Source of the DNA: Halodurantibacterium daqingensis
Lineage (GTDB): Bacteria > Pseudomonadota > Alphaproteobacteria > Rhodobacterales > Rhodobacteraceae
NCBI RefSeq assembly: GCF_042666235.1
Contig: NZ_JBHTFQ010000003.1
Location: 310,001 to 374,000, forward strand
DNA: 64,000 nucleotides
Direction of reading: 5' to 3'
Made by a program: the position numbers and the translations under genes. A model generated the notes under the pieces. The model saw nothing but the letters and a program-made list of their open reading frames with translations. It was not told the origin of the DNA and did not search any database. Shown here in pieces: positions 33,090-41,689 of this stretch. Within the stretch, counting starts at the first letter, position 1. Every line of letters starts with the position of its first letter.

Positions 33090-35960
33090 ATGGCCAAGAA
33101 AATGCTTATCGATGCCACCCACGCGGAGGAAACCCGCGTCGTGGTGGTGGACGGAACGCGCGTCGAGGAATTCGATTTCGAGACCGCAAACAAACGGCAG
33201 CTTGCCGGCAATATCTACCTCGCCAAGGTAACACGGGTAGAGCCTTCGCTTCAGGCGGCCTTTGTGGATTACGGCGGGAACCGGCACGGGTTCCTGGCCT
33301 TCTCGGAGATCCATCCGGATTATTACCAGATCCCTACTGCGGACCGTCAGGCGCTTCTGGAAGAAGAACGCGCCTATGCCCGTGCGCAGGAGGAAGAGGA
33401 AAACCGCCCGCGTCGCAGCAGCCGCAAACCTGCGCCCAAGGCGGAAGCCCTGGCAAGCGATGATGCCGTACAGACCGGCGAAATCCAAGAACAGGATGCA
33501 ACCCAGCGGTCGCCCAGCAGCATGGATGTCGTCGATCTCGGCGAGGATCAGGACGGCGCCGGCCTTGTTCACGACCGTGACGAGGGCGACACGGGTCCTG
33601 ACCGCACCGATCGTCAGGCCGATGAGGACGGGCAGCCTTATGCCGCCGTCGATCATGCGACCGAGATCGACTCGGAGATCGAGTCGATTGCGGACGAGGA
33701 TGTGAGCGAGGAAATCCGCCAGCCGCGCAAGCCGCGCCCCCGTCGCTACAAGATCCAGGAAGTGATCAAGGTGCGCCAGATCATGCTGGTGCAGGTGGTG
33801 AAGGAAGAGCGCGGCAACAAGGGTGCGGCGCTGACCACCTATCTGTCGCTTGCCGGCCGTTACTGTGTGCTGATGCCGAACACCGCCCGCGGGGGCGGCA
33901 TCTCGCGCAAGATCACCAATGCCGCGGACCGCAAGAAGCTGAAGGAAATCGCCGCCGAGATCGAGGTTCCGGAAGGCGCCGGCCTGATCGTGCGCACGGC
34001 GGGCGCGCAACGCACCAAGACCGAGATCCGTCGCGACTACGAATACCTCGTGCGTCTGTGGGAACAGATCCGCGAACTGACGCTGAGGTCGATCGCACCA
34101 GCCCCGATCTACGAGGAAGGTGATCTGATCAAGCGCTCGATCCGTGATCTTTACAACCGCGAGATCGATGAGGTTCTGGTCGAGGGTGTCGAGGGCTATC
34201 GCGTGGCCAAGGACTTCATGAAGATGATCATGCCGTCCCACGCCAAGAACGTGAAGCATTACACCGACCAGCTGCCGCTGTTCGCCCGGCATCAGGTGGA
34301 AAGCTACCTTTCGGGCATGTTCAATCCGACCGTGCAGCTGAAATCCGGTGGCTATATCGTGATCGGCGTGACCGAGGCGCTGGTGGCGATCGACGTGAAC
34401 TCGGGCCGGGCGACCAAGGAAGGCTCGATCGAGGACACCGCGCTCAAGACGAACCTTGAAGCGGCCGAAGAGATTGCCCGCCAGCTGCGCCTGCGTGATC
34501 TGGCCGGCCTGATCGTCATTGACTTCATCGACATGGAAGAGCGCAAGAACAACGCTGCCGTCGAGAAGAAGCTCAAGGACAAGCTCAAGACCGATCGCGC
34601 CCGCATCCAGGTGGGGCGGATTTCGGGCTTTGGCCTTCTGGAAATGAGCCGCCAGCGCCTGCGCCCCGGCATGATCGAAAGCACGACCCAGCCGTGCCCG
34701 CATTGCCACGGCACCGGGTTGATCCGGTCGGACGACAGCCTTGGCCTGTCGATCCTGCGCCAGCTTGAGGAGGAGGGCACGCGCAAACGTTCGCGCGAGG
34801 TGCTGCTCAAGGCGCCGGTGGATGTGGTCAACTTCCTCATCAACCAGAAGCGGGAGCACATCGCCCAGATCGAGGCCCGGTATGGCATGGCAGTTCGGAT
34901 CGAGGTTGATCCGACGCTGGTGAGCCCGAACTTCTCGATCGAGAAGTTCAAGACCGCGACGCGGGTTGTGGCCGAGGTCGTTTCTCCGGTTGTATCGGTG
35001 GATACGTCGGCCATGCCCGAGGTCGAGGAAGAGGACATCGAAGAGGATGTAGTGACCGAAACCGCGGCGCCGGCCGAGGCCGAGGCGACCGAGGGCGAGG
35101 GCAACGGCAAGAAGCGCAAGCGCCGCCGGCGCCGGCGTCGGGGGTCGAACGGCAGTAACGGCACCGAGCTTCGCGACGACACGGTCGAAGATGAGGCCGA
35201 TACCGCACCGGAAGCAGGTGATGCCGCCCAGGATCTTGCCACGGCCGTGACCGAGGAAACCCCGGCTGCCGATGCGGAAGCCGATGCTGCAGCAGTGGCG
35301 GAACCCCCGGCAGCAGAAACGGTCGCTGCCGAGACGCCGAAGACCACCCGCTCGCGCAGCCGGAGCCGGAGCAGGAAGCCGGCGCAGCCCGAGGCAGAGG
35401 CACCGCAGGTCCCGGCCGAGGCGGCTCCAGCGGAGGAACCTGCCGTCGAGCCCGCAGCTGAGGCCGCGCCGGCCAAGCCCAAGCGGACGCGCAGCCGCAA
35501 GACCAAGGCGCAGCTTGCTGCCGAGGCAGAAGAGGCCGCTCGCATGGCAGAGGCAGCGGCGGCAGGAGAAGCGGCCTCGGCCTTTGCCGAGGCCAATCCC
35601 GAACCCGCGGCCGCAGTGCATGATGCCGGCGAAATCCCCGCACAGGATGCGACCGCGAGGGCCGAGGCCGCGCCGGAGCCCAGGGCGACACCGGCAGCCA
35701 CTACCGAGACCGAGGCGGAACCCGCGACGGCGGCAGGGCCCGCAGCCGAAATGGTGGGCGCCGCGGAACCGGCCGCCATTGCCGCGCAAAAGGCAGAGGC
35801 GGAGCAATCCCTGCCCGAGGCTGCCCCGGTCCTGCCCGAACCGGTTTCGGCCGAGGATACCGGCACGCCCTCCGAGGAGCTGCAGGTTGCAGGATCGGAA
35901 GGCGAGACGCCTGAAAGCGACCGGCCGAAGCGCAGGGGCTGGTGGAACCTCGGTCGCTGA
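33090..35960 (+). CDS. rne: Ribonuclease E
   Basis: Endoribonuclease and degradosome scaffold of 956 residues. The N-terminus MAKKMLIDATHAEETRVVV leads into an S1 domain interrupted by an acidic, low-complexity insertion (about 95-245), as in other alphaproteobacterial RNase E. The catalytic DNase I-like part has metal-binding Asp residues in VAIDVNSGR near 435 and IVIDFIDM near 479. The zinc-link CPHCHG is near 536. The C-terminal third is Ala/Glu-rich with Arg-rich islands (RKRRRRRRR type) for RNA and partner binding. ATG 33090 matches the family start. Confidence 0.95.
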   Translation: MAKKMLIDATHAEETRVVVVDGTRVEEFDFETANKRQLAGNIYLAKVTRVEPSLQAAFVDYGGNRHGFLAFSEIHPDYYQIPTADRQALLEEERAYARAQEEEENRPRRSSRKPAPKAEALASDDAVQTGEIQEQDATQRSPSSMDVVDLGEDQDGAGLVHDRDEGDTGPDRTDRQADEDGQPYAAVDHATEIDSEIESIADEDVSEEIRQPRKPRPRRYKIQEVIKVRQIMLVQVVKEERGNKGAALTTYLSLAGRYCVLMPNTARGGGISRKITNAADRKKLKEIAAEIEVPEGAGLIVRTAGAQRTKTEIRRDYEYLVRLWEQIRELTLRSIAPAPIYEEGDLIKRSIRDLYNREIDEVLVEGVEGYRVAKDFMKMIMPSHAKNVKHYTDQLPLFARHQVESYLSGMFNPTVQLKSGGYIVIGVTEALVAIDVNSGRATKEGSIEDTALKTNLEAAEEIARQLRLRDLAGLIVIDFIDMEERKNNAAVEKKLKDKLKTDRARIQVGRISGFGLLEMSRQRLRPGMIESTTQPCPHCHGTGLIRSDDSLGLSILRQLEEEGTRKRSREVLLKAPVDVVNFLINQKREHIAQIEARYGMAVRIEVDPTLVSPNFSIEKFKTATRVVAEVVSPVVSVDTSAMPEVEEEDIEEDVVTETAAPAEAEATEGEGNGKKRKRRRRRRRGSNGSNGTELRDDTVEDEADTAPEAGDAAQDLATAVTEETPAADAEADAAAVAEPPAAETVAAETPKTTRSRSRSRSRKPAQPEAEAPQVPAEAAPAEEPAVEPAAEAAPAKPKRTRSRKTKAQLAAEAEEAARMAEAAAAGEAASAFAEANPEPAAAVHDAGEIPAQDATARAEAAPEPRATPAATTETEAEPATAAGPAAEMVGAAEPAAIAAQKAEAEQSLPEAAPVLPEPVSAEDTGTPSEELQVAGSEGETPESDRPKRRGWWNLGR

Positions 35961-35978
35961 ACCGGGCGACTTGATCGG

Positions 35979-36012
35979 ACGCCGGGGCCTTCGCGCCCCG
36001 GCGTTTTTCTTT
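35979..36012 (+). terminator. Intrinsic terminator of rne
   Basis: A 10-bp perfect stem ACGCCGGGGC / GCCCCGGCGT (35979-35988 with 35995-36004), a six-base loop and the run TTTTTCTTT form the best rho-independent terminator in the window, 19 bp past the rne stop. Confidence 0.9.
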
Positions 36013-36104
36013 GCGCCCCGGCGTCCCGGCTTACGACCATGTGACTCTGCGTCGCGTGACGCGCGGCGCCGGATCGCGTAAGCGGGGGTCGGAAAGGGAT
36101 CATC

Positions 36105-36851
36105 ATGTTCGGAATCGATCTTCTGGATGCCGGGCTCGTGCCGGCCGGGACGGTGGCGCTGCTGGCAGGCGTCCTGTCCTTCCTGAGCCCCTGCGTCCTG
36201 CCCATTGTCCCACCCTATCTTGCATATATGGGCGGGATCTCGATGACCGATCTGCGGGGAGAAAAACGGCGCCGCGCCGTGCTTCCGGCGCTGTTCTTCG
36301 TGATGGGCCTCTCGACGGTGTTCCTGATCCTGGGCTTCACGGCCTCGGCGATGGGAATGTTCTTCCTGCGAAACCAGGAGGTGTTCGCCCAGGTCTCGGG
36401 CGTTGTGGTGATCGTGTTCGGGCTGCACTTCCTGGGCGTGTTCCGCATCCCGATTCTTGACCGCGAGGCACGGCTGGATGCCGGCGATCACGGGGGGTCG
36501 GCGGCCGGTGCCTATGTGCTGGGGCTGGCCTTTGCCTTTGGCTGGACGCCCTGCATCGGTCCGCAACTGGGGGCGATCCTGTCGCTGGCAGCCTCGGAGG
36601 CCTCGGTCGCCAGGGGCACGGCGCTTCTGGGGATCTATGCAGCAGGCCTCGGCATTCCCTTCCTGCTGGCGGCGCTGTTCATCGAGCGGGCGATCGGCGT
36701 GATGAACCGGTTGAAGCGGCACATGAAAACCATTGAGCGCGTCTCGGGTATCCTGCTGATCGCTGTGGGCCTTGCGCTGCTGACGGGCGCCTTCTCGGCC
36801 TTTTCGTGGTGGCTGCTTGAAACCTTCCCGGCGCTCAGCGTTCTTGGATAG
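36105..36851 (+). CDS. ccdA: Cytochrome c biogenesis protein CcdA
   Basis: Six-helix membrane protein of 248 residues that passes electrons from cytoplasmic thioredoxin to periplasmic thiol proteins such as CcmG. The two functional cysteines lie in FLSPCVLPIVPPYL (near residue 29) and FGWTPCIGPQLG (near 147), in helices 1 and 4 as expected. GGAAAGGGA precedes the ATG. It is separated from the ccm genes by 21 kb and begins a run with the hydrolase-like and P450 genes. Confidence 0.93.
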   Translation: MFGIDLLDAGLVPAGTVALLAGVLSFLSPCVLPIVPPYLAYMGGISMTDLRGEKRRRAVLPALFFVMGLSTVFLILGFTASAMGMFFLRNQEVFAQVSGVVVIVFGLHFLGVFRIPILDREARLDAGDHGGSAAGAYVLGLAFAFGWTPCIGPQLGAILSLAASEASVARGTALLGIYAAGLGIPFLLAALFIERAIGVMNRLKRHMKTIERVSGILLIAVGLALLTGAFSAFSWWLLETFPALSVLG

Positions 36852-36924
36852 CGATGCTGCCCCGCAGCAAGGGCTTAACTTCGTCGGGTCTTTCCCCTAG
36901 CTTGTGCCCGAGAGAGGGACATGC

Positions 36925-38157
36925 ATGGACGACAAACTTGCCGCACGGGCGGATCGGCCGGTCCGGCGCAGGGTGGTGTTCTACCTGCCGGGCTATGACC
37001 CGTTCCCGCCCCGCCGCTACCGCGAGCTTTACCGCAAGGAGGGCGCCCGTCAGGCGGAGATTTCGGGCTACAGCCTCGCGCTGACCCCGCGCGCCGGGCG
37101 CGATGAACCCTATGGCTGGGATATCGAGATCGTCGCAGACGGGTCCGAGACCCGCAGCCGGATACATATCCTGCACTGGACGGATATCGTGCGCCAGTCG
37201 ATGAACATGGGCGTGCTGGCGACCTACCTGCTCCTGGTGCGCACCTTCTGGATCTATCTCTCGACCGGGGTGATGACGCGGCTGTTCCGGCTGCGCAAGG
37301 GGCCGGTGATCACCGCGATGTATCCGGTGGTGATGCTGCTGGGGCAACTGGCCGTGGCTCTGGGCTTGGCCGGACTGATCTGGTGGTTGGCCGCGCAGCG
37401 GCTGCCGCACTGGGTCGCGCTGCCGCTTGGCCTTGTGGTGGTGCCGCCGGTGCTGTGGAAGTTTCGCCAGATGGACGGCAAGCTGTTCGTCTATTACCTG
37501 CTGCATGACTATGCCTTCACTGCCCGGCATCTGGGTGAAAACCCGCCGGAACTGGAGCAACGCATGGCCGCGTTCGTGGCCCTGATCGGCGCGGCCCTGT
37601 CCGAGGATGTCGACGAGGTGCTGGTCGTCGGCCATTCTTCGGGCGTGCATCTGGGGGTGTCGATCCTTGCCGATGTGATCCGCGCGGGCCATTGCCGCCC
37701 GGACGGGCCGCTTCTGGCCTTCCTGTCGTTGGGGCAGGCGGTGCCGATGCAAAGCTTTCTGCCTGATGCCGCGCGATTGCGCGCCGATCTGCATTACCTG
37801 TCCGAGCGGGACGAAATCACCTGGATCGACATCTCCGCCCCGGCCGATGGCTGCTGCTATGCTCTGTGCGACCCGGTTGCGGTGTCAGGGGCGGCGGGGC
37901 CGGGCAAACGCTGGCCGCTGGTGCTGTCGGCGGCGTTCAGCCAGACTCTTCTGCCCGAAACCTGGGCACGGTTGCGGCGGCGCTTTTTCCGACTGCATTT
38001 CCAGTATCTGTGCGCCTTCGACAAGCCGGGCGATTATGACTATTTCCTGATCACCGGCGGCCCGCGCAGCCTTGCCGCGCGGTTTGCAGGGCGCCAGCCC
38101 TCGGCGCAGCGGAAGGAAACGGTGCTGTCGCCGCATCTGGGGCGCGCGCCCGAATGA
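36925..38157 (+). CDS. Membrane-associated alpha/beta-hydrolase-like protein, unknown function
   Basis: A 410-residue protein I do not recognise as a named family. The N-terminus has RRVVFYLPGYDPFPPRRY, like the oxyanion-side strand of alpha/beta hydrolases. Two or three membrane helices follow (about 130-185, from VITAMYPVVMLLGQLAVAL to VALPLGLVVVPPVLW). A nucleophile elbow VVGHSSGVH then gives GxSxG with Ser238. A late His or Asp partner is not certain. ATG 36925 has GAGAGAGGGA upstream. Its stop overlaps the P450 start at ATGA. A lipid or ester substrate is plausible from the membrane segments and the partner enzyme, but not shown. Confidence 0.7.
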   Translation: MDDKLAARADRPVRRRVVFYLPGYDPFPPRRYRELYRKEGARQAEISGYSLALTPRAGRDEPYGWDIEIVADGSETRSRIHILHWTDIVRQSMNMGVLATYLLLVRTFWIYLSTGVMTRLFRLRKGPVITAMYPVVMLLGQLAVALGLAGLIWWLAAQRLPHWVALPLGLVVVPPVLWKFRQMDGKLFVYYLLHDYAFTARHLGENPPELEQRMAAFVALIGAALSEDVDEVLVVGHSSGVHLGVSILADVIRAGHCRPDGPLLAFLSLGQAVPMQSFLPDAARLRADLHYLSERDEITWIDISAPADGCCYALCDPVAVSGAAGPGKRWPLVLSAAFSQTLLPETWARLRRRFFRLHFQYLCAFDKPGDYDYFLITGGPRSLAARFAGRQPSAQRKETVLSPHLGRAPE

Positions 38158-39521
38158 TCCGTCCGCCCAAGCCGCCGGCCCGCCCGGACAAGGTCTCTTT
38201 CTGGCGCTACGTCCGGCTGTTCCGGCAGGACCTGCTTTCCGCGCATCCGGCGCGGCTCTATCGCGCCTGGATGGCCGAATTCCGGACGCCCTTCTTCCGC
38301 AGCTTTGTCGTCAACGACCCATCGGTCCTGCGGGTGATCCTGAACGAACGGCCCGACGATTTCCCGAAATCCGAAAGGGTCCGCCACGGGCTTGCGCCGC
38401 TTCTGGGCAATTCGGTTTTCGTGACCAATGGCCCGGTGTGGAAACGTCAGCGGCGCATCATTGATCCTGCGTTTGAAGGCGGACGGCTGCGCGACACCTT
38501 CCCGGCAATGTGGGCGGCGGCCGAGGCGGCGACGGCGCGGCTGGCCAGCCAGAGCCCGGGCCTTGTCGAGGTCGAGCAGGAGGCCAGCCATGCGGCGGCA
38601 GATGTCATCTTTCGCACCTTGTTCTCGATACCCATCGAGCATGAGATCGCGTCGCGTGTCTTCAGCGAGTTTCGTGCCTATCAGCGCAACCAGCCGATCG
38701 TGAATGTGGCGGCGCTGCTGCCCTTCGCGCGCTGGCTGCCGCGCCTGCACCGCCGTTCGACGCTTCGCGCGGCGCGGGTGATCCGTGGGCTGATCACCGA
38801 CCTGACGGCGGCGCGGATGGCCGAGATCGCCGCAGGCCGCGCGCCCGACGATCTGGCCACGAAGATCATGACCACCAGCGATCCCGAAACCGGCGCACGG
38901 TTCGATACCGCCGAAATGGTCGATCAGGTGGCGATCTTCTTTCTGGCCGGCCATGAAACCAGTGCTTCGGCGCTGGGCTGGGCGCTTTACCTTCTGGCGC
39001 TGTTCCCCGAGGCGCAGGCCCGCGTGGCGAACGAAGCCGCGGGCCTGACGCCCGAATTTGCGGCCCTGTCGCGGCTGCGCTTTACCCGGGATGTGTTCCG
39101 CGAGGCGCTGCGCCTTTACCCGCCGGTGCCAATGATGGTGCGCGAGAACCTGATGCAAGAGCAGTTTCGCGATCGCGATGTTGCGCCGGGCGGGCAGTTC
39201 GTTCTGTCGCCCTGGCATCTGCACCGGCACGAGCGTCTGTGGGACAGGCCGGATGATTTCGATCCTGACCGATGGCAGACCGATCCGGGGCGCGCCTCGG
39301 CGCGCGGCGCCTACATGCCGTTCTCGTCGGGGGCGCGGGTCTGCCCGGGGGCAGGATTCGCCATGGCGGAAGGGGTGCTGCTGCTGGCGATGCTGGTGCG
39401 CAGCCTGCGTTTCGAAACAGTGCCCGGAAAGGTGCCGATGCCGGTCGCGCATCTGACGGTACGGGCAAGGGACGGAATCTGGCTGCGGATCAGCCCGCGC
39501 GAAAGTGCTTTGACAGTTTGA
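38154..39521 (+). CDS. Cytochrome P450
   Basis: Haem-thiolate monooxygenase of 455 residues with no N-terminal membrane anchor. The I-helix oxygen-binding motif AGHETSA is near 265, the K-helix ExxR (EALRLYPP) near 317, and the haem loop FSSGARVCPGAGF has the axial Cys near 397. The WKRQRRIIDPAF segment in helix C is also typical. Its start overlaps the stop of the hydrolase-like gene, so both proteins are made from one message. No ferredoxin or ferredoxin reductase is adjacent. Its 3' end overlaps that of the convergent dCTP deaminase gene by 32 bp. Confidence 0.94.
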   Translation: MIRPPKPPARPDKVSFWRYVRLFRQDLLSAHPARLYRAWMAEFRTPFFRSFVVNDPSVLRVILNERPDDFPKSERVRHGLAPLLGNSVFVTNGPVWKRQRRIIDPAFEGGRLRDTFPAMWAAAEAATARLASQSPGLVEVEQEASHAAADVIFRTLFSIPIEHEIASRVFSEFRAYQRNQPIVNVAALLPFARWLPRLHRRSTLRAARVIRGLITDLTAARMAEIAAGRAPDDLATKIMTTSDPETGARFDTAEMVDQVAIFFLAGHETSASALGWALYLLALFPEAQARVANEAAGLTPEFAALSRLRFTRDVFREALRLYPPVPMMVRENLMQEQFRDRDVAPGGQFVLSPWHLHRHERLWDRPDDFDPDRWQTDPGRASARGAYMPFSSGARVCPGAGFAMAEGVLLLAMLVRSLRFETVPGKVPMPVAHLTVRARDGIWLRISPRESALTV

Positions 39522-40572
39522 GCCCCTGGCCTTGATAGTTCGAGGCGATGCCGGCGCCATAAAGCGTTTCGGGAACCTCGGCCATCCGCTCGTAGACCAG
39601 CCGCCCGACGATCTGACCATGTTCCAGCACGAAGGGCGCCTCGTGGCAGCGCACCTCCAGTACGCCGCGCGATCCCTGACCGCCCGCTGCCGCATGGCCG
39701 AAGCCCGGGTCGAAGAATCCTGCGTAATGCACCCGGAATTCGCCCACCATCGCCAGGTAGGGCGCCATTTCCGCCGCATGGGTCGGAGGGATATGCACCG
39801 CCTCGCGGCTTACGAGGATGTAGAAAGCACCCGGATCAAGGATGATCTGCCCGTCCTGGCTGCGTACCTCCTCCCAGAAGGCCGACGGTTGATAGGCGCC
39901 CAGCCGGTCCAGATCGATGACGCCGGTATGCGGCTTGGCGCGCCATCCGACAAGGTCGGTGCCGGCGGGGCGCAGATCCACCGAAAAGCCCAGCCCGTCC
40001 GAGATGACCGCCTCGCCTGATACGAGCCGATGCGCCTTGTGAAGCGCGCGCAGTTCATCATCGGCAAGCACGGCATGACCGCGGCGAAACCGGATCTGGT
40101 TCAGCCGCATCCCCGGCCGGACGAGCACCGAAAAGGAGCGGGGGCAGATCTCGGCATAAAGCGGGCCGGCATAGCCGGCGGGAATCCGGTCAAACTCGGT
40201 CCCGCCGTCGGTGATGGTCCGCGTCAGCAGATCAAGCCTGCCGGTGGAGCTTTTGGCATTGGCAACCGCCTGTATGTCCCTTGGCAGGGCCAGATGCTCC
40301 ATCAGGGGCACCACATAGACGCAGCCCTTTTCCAGGACGGCGCCGTCGGCAAGATCGACGCGGTGCATTTCGAATTCCTGGAGGCGCTCGGCCACGCTGC
40401 GCCCGGCGCCCGCCAGAAACGAGGCGCGCACCCGATAGGCAACCGTGCCAAGCCGCAGGTCGAGGCTCGCGGGCTGCACCTGATCCTGAAGCAGCGGCGC
40501 ATCGGGCCGGATCTGCCCGCGGGCGACCATGTCGCGCAGGGTCTGTGCCGGAAGAACGCCGATCTGGTTCAT
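39490..40572 (-). CDS. dcd: 2'-deoxycytidine 5'-triphosphate deaminase (long form)
   Basis: Converts dCTP to dUTP for dTMP synthesis. At 360 residues it is nearly twice the size of E. coli Dcd (193), matching the long alphaproteobacterial family. It contains dUTPase-fold blocks in two halves: QPASLDLRLG, NAKSSTGRLDLLTRTITDGGTE with the Ser/Arg and catalytic-region residues, AEICPRSFSVLVRPG, and a second half with ILDPGAFYILVSREAVHIPP and GVLEVRCHEAPFVLEHGQ. The tail EVPETLYGAGIASNYQGQGLK is family-typical. It is read after tRNA-Pro on the same strand. Confidence 0.88.
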   Translation of the reverse strand: MNQIGVLPAQTLRDMVARGQIRPDAPLLQDQVQPASLDLRLGTVAYRVRASFLAGAGRSVAERLQEFEMHRVDLADGAVLEKGCVYVVPLMEHLALPRDIQAVANAKSSTGRLDLLTRTITDGGTEFDRIPAGYAGPLYAEICPRSFSVLVRPGMRLNQIRFRRGHAVLADDELRALHKAHRLVSGEAVISDGLGFSVDLRPAGTDLVGWRAKPHTGVIDLDRLGAYQPSAFWEEVRSQDGQIILDPGAFYILVSREAVHIPPTHAAEMAPYLAMVGEFRVHYAGFFDPGFGHAAAGGQGSRGVLEVRCHEAPFVLEHGQIVGRLVYERMAEVPETLYGAGIASNYQGQGLKLSKHFRAG

Positions 40573-40592
40573 GTCTTGCCCCTTGATGCAGG

Positions 40593-40622
40593 AACGCCCG
40601 CGGCATTGCTGCCACGGGCGTT
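40593..40622 (-). terminator. Hairpin after tRNA-Pro, before dcd
   Basis: On the minus strand AACGCCCG, T, GGCA pairs with TGCC, G, CGGGCGTT around a GCAA tetraloop: 13 pairs including one U-G wobble. It lies just past the tRNA 3' end and 20 bases before the dcd start. There is no U-run, so it may be a processing stop or partial attenuator rather than a strong terminator. Confidence 0.5.
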
Positions 40623-40629
40623 TCCTTGT

Positions 40630-40707
40630 TGGTCGGGCCGGCGAGATTCGAACTCGCGACCTTCCGCCCCCCAGACGGACGCGCTAACCAGGCTGCGCCA
40701 CGGCCCG
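40630..40707 (-). tRNA. tRNA-Pro (anticodon GGG)
   Basis: The acceptor stem CGGGCCG pairs with CGGCCCG, followed by discriminator A and an encoded CCA (40630-40632). The D arm has GCGCAGCCTGGTTAGCGC. The anticodon arm TCCGT-CTGGGGG-GCGGA gives anticodon GGG, and the T arm has GTTCGAATC. All cloverleaf elements are present, so the gene looks functional; it decodes CCC and CCU. Confidence 0.96.
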
Positions 40708-40716
40708 ACGCGGGCA

Positions 40717-40744
40717 TACATACTGACTTTGTCGGCAGGGGCAA
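40717..40744 (-). promoter_or_regulatory. Candidate promoter of tRNA-Pro
   Basis: On the minus strand TTGCCC (40739-40744), a 16-bp spacer and TATGTA (40717-40722) lie 10 bp before the tRNA 5' end, after the terminator of the preceding operon. Confidence 0.45.
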
Positions 40745-40777
40745 GCGCGAAAGCGGCCAAACGGGTTTCCAGACGGC

Positions 40778-40801
40778 AAAAAAAGCGGAAACCCTTTCCA
40801 C
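40778..40801 (-). terminator. Intrinsic terminator of the merR operon
   Basis: On the minus strand GTGGAAA-GGG-TTTCCGC forms a seven-pair stem (one G-U) followed directly by seven Ts (40784-40778). It ends 19-42 bp past the MerR stop. A competing 8-bp repeat GGGTTTCC / GGAAACCC (40763-40770 with 40787-40794) shares its downstream arm and would sequester the T-run in a loop. Confidence 0.62.
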
Positions 40802-40819
40802 CCAGAGGCTTGCTCGGCT

Positions 40820-41668
40820 CTACGGCGTGCGCAGCCGGTCACGCAGCAGCGCCAGACGGTCGCGCAGTGCGCGAAGCTTGCCCCGGTCGGCTATGGCTCC
40901 TTCGGGAAGATTCCTCAGCCGCGCGGCAAGACGTCGGTCGGTCCAGGCGTGGGGCTGGGGAGGGGCTTCCTGTTCTCCGCGTTTTTCGGCAGGTTCCGCC
41001 TGCACAGCCGCTTGCGCAAGCGCCGCGTCGGTTTCCTGCGGAACATCTGCGACGGTCACCTGCTCTGGCGCAACGGCCGATTGCGGCACGGATTCAGCCT
41101 CATGCGACTCGTCGCTCCTGGCAAGCGTGTCCGTCGTGTCGCGCGCCGCATCATCCGGCGAATGCGACGGATCCGGCGCAACGCTGGCGGCGCGCCTGTT
41201 CTGCCCGGCCGCATCCCGCATGCCTTGTTCGGGCGTGGTGGGGCGAGGGCGCGCGGCGCGCAGCATCACCACATTGGCAGGGGCCTTGGGCGCGGGTTCT
41301 TCCATGGCATCAAGTATCATCGGCGCCTCGTCCTCGGCGCTGTCACTGTCAAGGATCTGCCCCTGAAGCGCCGGGCTGCCGAAGGCGTCCTCGCCCGGCG
41401 CATCGGCCAGGCTGGAGACGAACTTGGCCCCCTGTTCATTCAGAAGCTTCTGCACGCCCCGGATTGTCATGCCTTCTTCATGCAGAAGCTTCTTTATCCC
41501 CGCCAGAAGCACCATGTCGCTGGGGCGATAATAGCGGCGCCCCCCGGCGCGCTTGATCGGCCGCACCTCGGGAAACTTCGTTTCCCAGAAGCGCAGCACA
41601 TGTGAGGGCGTGCTGAGCCAGTCCGCGACCTCGCTGATCGTTCTGAAGGCCTCGCGGGACTTTTCCAT
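40820..41668 (-). CDS. MerR family transcriptional regulator
   Basis: DNA-binding protein of 282 residues. The N-terminal winged helix (about 9-76) reads RTISEVADWLSTPSHVLRFWETKF, then RRYYRPSDMVLLAGIKKLLHEEGMTIRGVQKLL, the standard MerR HTH with its YYRPSD wing. The rest (about 85-240) is Ala/Pro/Glu-rich and of low complexity, followed by a short basic helical end (RRLAARLRNLPEG). No metal or drug-binding cysteines are seen. It sits at the end of the plsX-fabH-ihfA series, a conserved alphaproteobacterial arrangement. Target genes are unknown. Confidence 0.88.
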   Translation of the reverse strand: MEKSREAFRTISEVADWLSTPSHVLRFWETKFPEVRPIKRAGGRRYYRPSDMVLLAGIKKLLHEEGMTIRGVQKLLNEQGAKFVSSLADAPGEDAFGSPALQGQILDSDSAEDEAPMILDAMEEPAPKAPANVVMLRAARPRPTTPEQGMRDAAGQNRRAASVAPDPSHSPDDAARDTTDTLARSDESHEAESVPQSAVAPEQVTVADVPQETDAALAQAAVQAEPAEKRGEQEAPPQPHAWTDRRLAARLRNLPEGAIADRGKLRALRDRLALLRDRLRTP

Positions 41669-41689
41669 ACTCTTTACCAGTGTTTCGCC

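Noticed and set aside
33024..36722. Very long open frame (over 1200 codons) on the minus strand opposite rne and ccdA
   Set aside because: GC-rich genes with G/C third positions leave the antisense frame open. The translation is low-complexity with no domain, no start signal, and it covers two unrelated sense genes with clear motifs.
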